From contig OX336340.1 in NCBI GenBank assembly GCA_946902875.1, positions 21,219,566 through 21,283,565 of the forward strand: a stretch of 64,000 nucleotides of DNA, given 5' to 3'. The notes below the pieces were generated by a model, which was given only the letters and a program-made list of their open reading frames with translations, ran no database searches and was not told the DNA's origin. How positions within the stretch are numbered: the stretch's first letter is position 1; the number at the start of each line of letters is the position of its first letter. Of the stretch, positions 37,201 through 49,200 are shown piece by piece. The translations under genes and the position numbers were made by a program. The stretch comes from Nematopogon swammerdamellus (lineage: Eukaryota; Arthropoda; Insecta; Lepidoptera; Adelidae).

Positions 37201-40200
37201 GCTATCCGTAAAGATAAAAAAACCAAGCGGCAAGTTAAATATTGCATGATTGGGGGAAGTACCATCTCAAAATTAGAGATAACTTAATACTACTTAAAAG
37301 TTAAATACTTTGTCTGCCGTGGATGTTCATATTATGGTTGGTATTTGGCTTACCATGGTTGAAATTCGCGGTCACTGTGGCCGGTCGGGCCCGCGGTTAA
37401 CGGAACACATTGTGTTCTGTCAACCGCGGGCCCGACCGCAGCCAGGCACTCGCCCTGATGATGGACTGCACGCGCCAGTCCGAAACGTCGGCCACAGTGA
37501 CCGCGAATTTCAACCATGGTAAGCCAAATACCAACCATAATAATATAAAAAGTTAAAGCAGTCAATATAAATAATGTCATTGTATACGTTCAATCTGTGA
37601 AAAATCTAGAAACGACTTGCGTGTATGAGATTTAATATGAGTGTGGAAGGAGTGTAGAACGGAACAAATCTATTGGAAAACATTCTTTGGTGTTTTTTTT
37701 ATGGAAACTGACACGGTTGGCTACATAACCTACAACATCCGTGATGTCAGCCCATAACACCGGGTGAACTTGGTGCCATGTCAGTGCTTCCCTTCATTTC
37801 ATGTCGGCTACACTGAACTGGACGGAAAACGCGAACTATTTACATAGCCGTTTCGACCGACGTTTCATTCAGTGAGGTGGTAGCAACCCTAGCGGCATAA
37901 ACCCTACCACCTAGTAACGTAATAAGGGAAGGGACCTACAGTTTTACGTGGAATCCGATCCACGGTCAGCCTCTAACGGTCGAGCGGTCACCCATCCAAG
38001 TACTGACCGCGCTCAGCGTTGCTTAACAACAGTCGACCGACAGCACCACTGACCTACCGAGGCTGACAAAACTACTATTTATTTGTATATATAATGTAAA
38101 ATGCGAGAAATATTACCCACTTTATAATGCTCCCTTAAAACTCTTCCCACTTTTGTACACAACTGTGCTATGGAATGTCCAGTAAGCATAATTACAGAAA
38201 TAATGCACCACAACAACCGAATTACCGCCGCGACGCTATTCAAATGGTAAACAACAATTTATGTTCGCGTTATCGCGTAAGTTCAATTCCATAGATACTG
38301 TAGCAGCAACGGCGACGAACGTTGACCCCCCTAGTTATAAAAAAAACCAACCGAAACAAAGATAACAAAAGGTGCAATCATCTCGTGTGACACGACCCCG
38401 GGGGTGAGACCGGATCTTTCTGTTAGATAAACTGGGTCAAACTTCACATTGGTCAGGCACGTTTCAAAGTTTACACAATTTTTTTATTTTTTTTCACTCT
38501 CCGCCCGATGAGCATATCAATACTAATAAATCTGTAAGAGATGGTCATGGAGTAAGTTACTTTGTTTTATTTAATGAGATACTGCGTTTGTAGACTCTAT
38601 GTATGATACTATTAACTAAATTGACGATTTTTATAAATATGTTTTGTGTGTATGTTCCTCCATAACTCTTAAACAGATCATGCGAATTCGATTAAACTTA
38701 TTACAAGCACATTTGACTATTCGGAACACAGGATAGAATAATTAAAATTTAGTTCCGGTTACGATAAGATGTGGCTCTCATACAAACGGAATTGGGATAT
38801 GCATCTTTTGTTTACCTGAACGAACCTCTGCCTTCTTTCTTACTTTCTTCTTTTTAAATAGGAATTTCACACGAGCGAAGCCGCGGGCAAAAGCTAGTAA
38901 ATTAATACAATAATAATGCTATTAGCAGCCTCGGTAGCTCAGTGGTGCCGTCGCCCGACTGTCGATCATGATCTTAAGCACACTTGGGCGCGGTCAGTGC
39001 TTCCATTCCACATATAACTGTAGGTCCCTTCCCTTCTTACCTTACTAGGTGGTAGGGTTCAACTCGCCCGGGTTGGTACCCCCGTACTGAATGAAAAGTC
39101 GGTCGAAACGGCTATGTAAATAGGTCGTGTTTTCCGTCCAGTTCAGTGTTGCCGGCACGACCGAAGGGAAGCACTGACATGGCACCTAGTTCACCAAGGT
39201 GCTATGGGCTGACATCACGGAAGTTGTGGGTGATGTAGCCAAATAAGTCAGTTTTCCATTAAAAAAATCTGATAGAATTTGAGAAAGCTAAGTGCGGAAT
39301 GTCTTTAAACAGGGAATATCTTTCCCTACTTTGCGGAACTTCAAGTTGCGGGTACATAGGGCACACTAAAAGTTTCCGGAATTGGCCACTTACATAAACA
39401 ATATTTAAAAAGTAATTACAACATTTGAAAATGGAACTCTTTGGCTGTAGAATGCAGTTTGTTTCATCTGACTGTCAATTGTTTTTCCATTGTGGCGCCA
39501 TTTTAAAAATTGCGTGTCTACATTAACATAAATTTAACCCGGGAAAATTTTCGTAGTATGATTTTCTACGATTTTAAGTGTAATTTGACAGCTCATCAGA
39601 GCCTCGCTCGGCTTCAATCTGCTTTTGGCGATGAAGCACCATGCAAGACGACTATTTATTGCTGGTTTGCAGAATTCAAGCGCGGTCGTGTCAATCTCAG
39701 TGACTAATCTCGCGATGTTCGCCCGTTCACCGCTGTGAACAACAAAAACATCGATGCTGTGCGCCGTATGATCGAAACAGACAGGCATGTGACCTACCAT
39801 GAGATTCGGGCATCCTTAGACATAGGCATGAGTCAAATACAATCAATCCTACACAAACATTTGGGTGTGAGAAAGCTGTGCTCGCGGCGGAACCCACACA
39901 ATTTGACCGAGGCTCAAAAAACGCACCGCGTCACTTGGTGCAATGCCATGCTTACCAGATGCAACAAAGGCGCTTCAAATTTGGTGTGGGACATAGTAAC
40001 AGGTGACGGCACCTTGTGACTTTTTTCTGTTCCCAAAAATTAAGAACCAATTACGCGGTCAACGATTTTCATCGCCAGAAGAGGCTGTCGAAGAATATGA
40101 AAAACACGTTTCTGAGGTCACCACGGAGGAGGGGCACAAAAGTTTTCAAAATTGGTTTAATCGTATGAAAAAGTGCATTTACGCAAAGGGAGAATATTTT

Positions 40201-43200
40201 GAGAAACAATAAATTAATTTTTGACCTTTATTAGTATTTTATTCTTATTAATTCCGGAAACTTTTAGTGTGCCCCACGTAATAAATGGCTTTTCCCTAGT
40301 GGTGACCTCCTCGGTGGTGAAATTGGCCACAGCTGAGGCTCCGACCTCGAACTCGACCACCTTGCCCTTTACTAGATGATAGGCTCAAAATGCAGCCGAC
40401 TGGGTTGGTACCACCGTACCGGATGTAAGATGGCCGCATAGGGGCCTCGGTTGTGTTCTCCTCTAGTCCAGTATAGCCAGCAATCCAGTAAAGTCTCCGG
40501 TATGGCACCTACCTTCTCCGAGGTGATATTGGCTGGTCGGAGCATGCGCTTTGGCCCCTCCGAATCAGCTACACATACCGGATTACACAAAAAAAAAGGA
40601 AAAAAAACCTAGTACCAGTACATCAAAGCGATTTATGATTATTTACTAAATCTAAAAATGTACAGCTTCCATATAATTTCATAAGGATCAGATTCCATAG
40701 AACCATTTGTTTTTAGGTTGTGTTGAATACAATTATATGCAACTTGAATTCTAAATACATTCATTATACTCACTAAATACGTTGTAAAGTGAACATCAAA
40801 TGTAATAAGCATCCAGTTTAACATGACAATGTTCGGCGTCGTATGCAATTTGACATGACATGATTACATAAAAACGTGACTGACGTATTCGTGGAAAACA
40901 ATAGGCAGTGATTTCTCATAAATTACCAGTAATACTTCTAAAGAATATAGAGTCTGGTATTCATAGATGTCTACAATTGTGCTTATTGTGACATAAACAC
41001 AATTTCACGCAAATTTCAATGTTTTTCGTGATACATTATCTCACTGTAGACTCAATGTCTTTAACATTGAAAGACAAAATTAAAAACAATATTTAAGGAG
41101 TCGACGTATGATTCTTCCATACTTCAACTCCTCCGTATTAGCCGCGTTATAACTGTGTTAGCCCCGGTAACTTATGCCTCTGCGATTCACATTTGAATAT
41201 GACCAGGCGAATACTTTTTCCTGTTGATGAGCAATGCCTGTCGAGTTCTTAGCAAAAATTTGGGAGAATGGAACAAACAATTTTGGAATGTTGATTATAC
41301 CGTATATTATATTGTACGCCGCTGCGTTTTTTTAGGCCTTTTAAACTATATTTTTAAAATACTATGTGACAGAGTGAAACCCCCCCCCTCCCCCCCCCCC
41401 CCCCCCCCCCAATTCGGGGTCGCGCGGGTATGGGTACCTTCCCTTAGGTGGTCTATCATTACGAAAATACTATGGTCGTCAGACACTAAAGTTGCCCGCT
41501 GGTCCTTGAGTTCTAAACGTGAGAAATGCATTTATTTGTGTTGTGGTAATAAATTTTTCTGAGAATATCTGTCCGGTGAGACATATGTATGTCTTTTTTA
41601 GTGATCACTTTTTCTGAGAATATCTGTCCGACTAGCAATAAACACACGTGACATAGAGATATTGATTTCATTCTACTACAAGGAAAAATTGCCCAAAGTG
41701 ATAAACAAATTCTATCAAGATTTTTCCAGCTACTCACCAATTACAATTATTACTCAGAGGTAAATGAAGTGTGCACGAGTTAACATGCGTATATATGTGA
41801 AGTGTTAATGCATATATCAGTAAGAGTACACCGTACATAGTCCGGCTACGCTCTCCAGATGTTTGATAAAATGATCTCAGAACTAAATAAGTATAGGTAT
41901 GTAGGCCGAGTGTGATGACCAGTTCTGATTAGTGTCCCCATGTAAATTGCAAATTATTGTAACCATCCATGTCAATTTCGTGTGTACCTTATTTAATGAC
42001 GGGGCAACAAACATTATATTTTTCTATATTAACAATATTACCTATAATGCCGTTACAAAATGCACGGCTCTATTAGACAAAGTACATGCACTGTTAATTA
42101 TTTTCAACCGACATTTTTTTTTTTTATGGAAACTGACACGGTTGGCTACATTACTTAAACATCCGTGATGTCAGCCCATAACACCGGGTGAACTAGGTGC
42201 CATGTCAGTGTTTCCCTTCATTTCAATTCGGCTACACAGAACTGAACGGAAAACACGAACTATTTACATAGCCGTTTCGACCGACGTTTCATTCAGTGCG
42301 GTGGTATCAACCCTGGCGGGATAAACCCTACCACCTAGTAAGGTAAGAAGGGAAGGGACCTACAGTTTTAGACATAATTGGTTATTTCTATGGGGGCAGC
42401 CCATTATTACACCTACAGTGTTCGAGCATTAAGTTTACTCTAAACAAACTTTCAAATATTACTATTTAATTTAATTTTTTAGTAGATATTGTTTAGGTTT
42501 TACTTAGGTTAATTAAGTTTACGTTAAAAAAAACCTTCATTTCTAATCATATATTAGATTTAATTTTATGTGATTCCAATTAAATTTTTCCTTTTTTTCA
42601 GCAATTTTATTCTATCTACACAGCAAAAATATTGGCAATGAAATATCGACTTTATAACCTATCACTATTAAAATGTTCAAACCCTGGCAACATTCTAGCT
42701 GTCTAAGTTTATCTGTATAATTATGGATTAGAGTTTAGGGGTTGCGCTGGGGTAACAAGAGTATAAAAAAAAATTATTTTGGTGCCCCCAGAATTGCGCC
42801 CCCCTTACCCCTCTCACATTTCTCAAATTGCTACAAGTTCAGCAGTGAATACCCATCTCAGTTCATCAATATGAAAAAATAAGGATAGGTTTTTTTTTTA
42901 TGTAATACGGTATGGGAGGCTGAGTCGGAGGGGCCAAAACTAGAGATGTAAAAAAACAGGTTTTTTTTTCAGACATGAAAAATAACCAGAAAAAATACAG
43001 TTTTTTTTCTGAAGTACGTTTTTTTCCAACAGTACGAAAATAAAAATATCATAAGGTGGTAACCGTTAAATACGAGTTGATAATAATTGTTTTTGGTTTA
43101 AAGGAACTACAAACTGATTTTGTTAAATATCTCATATCAAAACGACTCAAAATAACTGATGTTCACGTTTACCGATGTTCGCGTTTACGAATTTCCCCAA

Positions 43201-46200
43201 TCCTCGTTCGGTTTATGTTACAGTTGAATTGAGCAGGGATGTTAGGTGTAACAGGCGATTCTAACACAGATGAAGATTTAAGTATTTTTTATGTTCATAT
43301 TATGTATACTTTTGTTTATTTAAGTATTTTAAAGTTCATAATACGTATAATTTAATTTATTTAATTAGACTAAATTAACTAACTAAATTAGACTTTTAAT
43401 TATTGAAATTACAATAAAACAATCATATTTAACGTTTCATCGCATTTTAGTTTGGTATTTTCTTTTTTCTGAAAAAAAAAAACTAATTTAGAAAAAAAAT
43501 TACGGTGCGAAGTTTTTTTTCATGTTTTTTTCTCGACTTGTGAAAAAAAATTGTTTTTTTTTCAAGTTACATCACTAGCCAAAACACATGCTCCGGCCAG
43601 CCAATATCACCTCCGAGAACGTGGGTGCCATAACGGAGACTTTCCTGGATTGCTGGCTATACTGGACTAGAGGAGAACACAACCGAGGCTGCTATGCGGC
43701 CATCTTACATCCAGTCTGTGAAAGAGCACACCTCAAGCGGTAAAGCATCTAGCTGAAACGCCGCAATGAACGTACAACTTACCGCGTGCACTGAGTTGGA
43801 GTCGACGAGCCAAGCGTTGTACATTGTCTCGACGTACGCCGAGTTGGAGCCATTGAGGAACGGTTCCGCTGCTGTTGAACTCTTCAGCCTAGAGGCTGTT
43901 ATTGTCACAGCAACAGTCTGTTGAGACAACATTTTCAAAATGTCAAATTACAACCAAAGCATTCAACAGGATAGAAGCAAGCATGTGAAAAGTTATTAAA
44001 AATGCACAGCGAGTTCAATAAGGAGGGTGAGTTTGATGTTTTAAGTTGTCGTATCCGTACGGAAGCCTATTACTAAGCCTGCGCCGTCCGTCTGTCCATC
44101 TGTATGTCCAATGGCTGCACCTTTTGAACCGTAATAGGTACCCGGTTGTTATTTTTACAAAATATGTGTTATTATAGCGGATATCCTACCGTGTGGGTTC
44201 GGTACTTAAAAAGAATAGCCCCACTGCATCTCTCCCCGTGCATGTCGTAAAAGGCGACTAAGGGATAAGGACAAGATGCCGTGCTAAAGGGCGACAGGCT
44301 CGCCACCTCTCACCTTGGCACGGTACTTCCACCAAGTCATGCAGCAGGCGGGTCTTCGTGCCTTACTTGCTGCTTGATCGATTTAATCTTGTTCGAATAC
44401 TTTGCGAAACGTGGTGGTCGGCGTTGTGCTGCAATTTACCAGAGTTCTTGCAGCACAACACCGATTACTCTGCTTACCCCGATTGTCGGGATTCAGCGTG
44501 TGTGATATGTATGTATATGTATATCCTAAGAAAGAAATAAAAAATATAAAAACAGTAAAAAATTAAATTAATTAAGTAAAAAATTTATTGTACCCCATAC
44601 AAGAAAGATATTTTTGTTGTTTGCCCTATCGTAAAAACGGTAATACATAAAAGAGTCAAACTTGTTGATTATAGTGCAAACTCTAAGAAACAACAAATAA
44701 TAATATCCGGCCAATTAGATGGTGGAGCGGACTGGTGCGCCAGACAGACTCGCAATTGGCCGGTTTATAATAAATAACAGTTAGATAAATTTAAGTGGCA
44801 AGTTATAAGTGTTCCTAATAAATTACAGTCAGCCTCGATAGCTCAGTGGTGCAGACAGTCAACTGTCGCTATTGAATGTTAAGCATCGCTGGGTGCGGTC
44901 AGTACTTGGATGGGTGACCGCTGACCGTTGGAGGCTGACCGAGCTTCGGATTCCTCGTAAAACTGTAGGTCCCTTCCCTCCTAATCTTAATTGGTGGTAG
45001 GGTTTAACCCGCCCGGGTTGGTAACACCGCACTGAATGAAACGTCGGTCGAAACGGCTATGTAAATAGTTTGTGTTTTCCGACCAGTTCAGTGTAGCCGG
45101 CACGATCAAAGGGGGATGCACTGACATGGCACCTAGTTCACCCGGTGTTATGGGCTGACATCACGGACGTTGTGGGTGATGTAGCCGACCGTGTCAGATT
45201 CCATAAAAAAAAAATTAAAAAACAATACATTTCTGTGCTGTAGGTTCATGTGGCTTGAGGTGTCGCTTGTGTACGCCTGTCTTTACAGGTCGCACTCTGG
45301 CGACGCGGGGACAGCTCGATTATTCGAGCACTTGAGTAGAGCGGCAGACGAACTGCAAGTGCGGTTTCCCTCCGCGGATATGGTTCTGCTTGGAGATTTT
45401 AATGCCCACCGCGAGGTGTGACTAGGCTCGGTGAGAACTGACTTCGCGGAGAGAGCCGCCTACGACTTCGCCCTGACACATACCTTCCATCCGCACTAGT
45501 GCACTATTAAATCACTCTTACAATCGGGTACATAGGCGCTCTTTCTAGACTAAGTTAGCTGACACAACCGTTATAAATGGCATGAAATGTTAACAAATAT
45601 TAGAACAAATAAAACATTTTTCATTCTGATTCTGTCTCAACTGGTAGACCAACGGTAGACCAACGATCAAAGGGGGGAAGCACTGACATGGCACCTAGAT
45701 CACCCGGTGTTATGGGCTGACATCACGGACTTTGTAGGTGATGTAGCCAACCGTGTCAGATTCCATAAAAAAAAAAACCAAACGACCAGAGTACCAGATA
45801 TAGAAGTTAAGTTAGGCACACTATATTAAAGTGCTAGGCATATGCTGAGCCGCTACCTATTTACATATTGCACTTAGGTTATGTATGATCAAATGTATTT
45901 ATTTTTTTTATTTTTTTTTTTTTTTTTTTTATACTAAGCGCGGCATGTGGCGCCGAGTCACCCATAAGGTGTCTAGCGACGCCCATGGACATTCGGACGC
46001 AGGCGGGGGCTGCGAATGCCATGCCGGCCTGACAGGTGCCCATTCACGCCTCTCTTGAAGGACCCGAGACTATACTTGGGGGGAAATATGTGGGCAGGTA
46101 GAGCGTTCCAGAGTTTGCCGGTTCTGTGGAGAAAGGATCTGCAGAACCGATTTGTACGCATCCGCGGTAAATCCAGCGTATAGGGATGCAATCCCTGCCC

Positions 46201-49200
46201 AGTGCGTGTTGTACGGAGGTGGAAAGGGGACGCCGGAATCGCGTTAAACAGCTCCTCCGAGCACTCCCCGTGGAATAAGCGATAGAACACGCTTAGGGCG
46301 CCGACATCCCTACGAAGTTGCAGCGGTTCTAGATCGCGGGACACGTCGGGGTCATCCACAAGTCGCACGGCTCGACGCTGGATCGAGTCCAAAGGCGCAA
46401 GCTGGTATTTGGCTGAGCCATCCCACAGGTGCGAGCAGTACTCCAAGCAGGACCTAATCTGCGATTTATACAGAAGCAGCCTTTGGCCCGGCGTGAAGTA
46501 CCGTCGAACCTTATTGAGTACGCCTAGCTTTTTTGAGGCCAGCTTGGCCTTGCCCTCGATATGGCGCCGGTAATTTAGGTCGTGCGACAGTTCGACTCCG
46601 AGGACCCCGAGGTGGTCGCTTAATTTAAGCGACGTGCCTTGGAAGGAAGGAGCTGGTGTGAACGCCGCCCTCTTCGCACTGAACGCGCAAACTTGTGTTT
46701 TTGAAGCGTTGAACTCGACTAAATTGCTACGGCCCCATTCGGAAATAGACCGAAGCGTTTGTTCGAGTTCAGACACAAGTCTTCGCCTCTTTTCATCCAC
46801 AACTTCTCGTCTGGCTGAAGGGTGACTGGTATAGGATCCGTGTGCTGTACTGTCATCCGCATAACAATGTATGTTGCCGAGTGGCAGCATGTCATTGATA
46901 TGCAGAAGAAACAGTGTGGGTGACAGCACAGATCCCTGCGGTACGCCGGCATTCACTGACATGGCGTCCGACGAGCAACCGTCCACTAGGACCTGAATGC
47001 TACGCCCATGTAGGAAGTCGGCGACCCAGTCGCAGAGGCCAGAAGGAAGTCCGTACGCCGGAAGCTTGCCCAGGAGCGATTTGTGCCAAACCCTATCGAA
47101 TGCCTTGGCAATATCGAGGCCAATTGCCAAGGATTCACCATGTCCTTCAAGCGATTCCCCCCAAAGGTGAGTGACGTACGCTAGGAGATCACCAGCAGAT
47201 CGGTTTGGCCGAAAGCCATATTGCCGATCGCTGATGAGGTTATTTGTCTCCAGGTACGCCATGAGCTGGGCGTTGATAATACGCTCCATCACCTTGCAGA
47301 GTAGGGAGGTAATCGCTATAGGTCGGTAGTTCGAAGGGTTTGAGCGGTCGCCCTTTTTGGGGACCGCTTGAACAAATGCAGATTTCCAGGCTGCCGGCAC
47401 ACGGGAAGCAGAGTAAGAGAGGCGGAAAAGGCGCGTTAGCACTGGAGCCAGCTCGGGAGCACACCGTTTCAGCACCAATGCAGGAATCCTATCCGGCCCA
47501 CTCGCCTTCCTGGTGTCTAGGGAGAGAAGCTCCGCCCGCACAGTTCGTTGTCGGAACTGTACTTCCGGCATAGAGTTCTCACACCTAGTTATGGATGGAG
47601 GGATGGCACCCCCATCGTCCAGGTTGGAGTTCCCCGCAAAGAGAGACACCAATAAATCGGCTTTCTCCTTTGCGGAGTGGGCAAGTGAGCCCCCAGGACA
47701 CTGCAGTGGTGGAAGTGAGGAGCGGCAAAAATTCGATTCGACAGATTTGGCGAGAGACCAAAACTCACGGCTCCCAGTTGGGTGCTGGTTCAGCCTATCA
47801 CCAACTCTGCCGATATGCTCGAATTTGGTCCTGGCAATAGCCCTCTTGCAGGATCTGGAGAGGCGGTTGTATTCTTTCTTCAGTTCGGATACATTTGGAT
47901 CGCGTCTGGCACGAGCGCACGACCATGCACGATAAGCTGCGCCATTAGCTGCGACAGCTTCAGCACAGTCGCGGCTGTACCAGGGCTGGCTTTTACCACC
48001 GAGGCGGACGAGGGCGCTGGGAATAAACATCTCCATACCCCCCAGAACCACCTCGGCTACGGCATTGGCGCATTCCGACGGATCATCCGAACTGAAGCAT
48101 AGCTCTCTCCATGGGTAGGATGCGAGGTATTCTCGCATACCATCCCAATCTGCTGAGGCGTAGTGCCAAATTCGACGCATTCCTCCAGTACGGGACTGAG
48201 GAGGCGAAAATGGCACCGTGGACCCCACTAGACAGTGGTCAGAGGAGCCAAGAGGAGCGCTCACTGTGACTTTGTATCCAGCAGGGTTCGTCGTCAGCAG
48301 AAGATCCAGCAGAGAGGGTACATGACCGTCTATATCTGGCACTCTGGTAGGTTGATCTACCAGTTGAGACAGGTCATGCGTCAGGGCGAAGTCGTAGGCG
48401 GCTCTCCCCACCGTGGACCCCACTAGACAGTGGTCAGAGGAGCCAAGAGGAGCGCTCACTGTGACTTTGTATCCAGCAGGGTTCGTCGTCAGCAGAAGAT
48501 CCAGCAGAGAGGGTACATGACCGTCTATATCTGGCACTCTGGTAGGTTGATCTACCAGTTGAGACAGGTCATGCGTCAGGGCGAAGTCGTAGGCGGCTCT
48601 CCCCGCGAAGTCAGTTCTCCCGGAGCCCAGCCACACCTCGTGGTGGGCATTAAAATCTCCAAGCAGAACCATATCCGCGGAGGGAAACCGCTCTTGCACT
48701 TCATCTGCCGCTCTACTCAAGTGCTCGAATAATCGAGCTGTCCCGGCGTCGCCTGAGTGCGACCTGTAGATACAGGCGTACACACGCGATTCCGTCCCCA
48801 AATCCACATGAACCCACAGAATAGATAGTTCGGGATCCTCCAGGCAGCGCAGGCGACGACAGCAAATATCCGCCCTAGCGAACATGCAAACCCCGGCCCG
48901 AGGTCGGAAGGCTTCTTCCAGGGTGTAGCCGGGGTAATGCAAGTAAGTAGTGTCGGCAGGGCAGGATATTTGCGTTTCTGTCAGGAAGAGTAAAGCCGGC
49001 TTCGCCGTCTCCAGGTGATGGTGGACGGCATTCAAGTTGGAGTGCAACCCCCGCACGTTGGTCATGTCAACGCTAAAATAGGTGGGGGTGTGCACCGCTG
49101 TACAACGTTTTTTCACTTTCCTTTGCGCTGCCATAGTTTTTTAGAGGGGGAGAGGTAGGCTTGAAGGGCGGTCACGACAATTTACGGGTAAAGCGCAGCT

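Noticed and set aside
37310..37580. Mirror frames ending SDREFQPW on both strands
   Set aside because: Produced by the perfect inverted arms of the foldback element.
43918..43938. ATG at 43938 as an alternative OGDH start
   Set aside because: It precedes a good CTCAACAG acceptor, and exon 1 supplies a family-typical start in the right phase.
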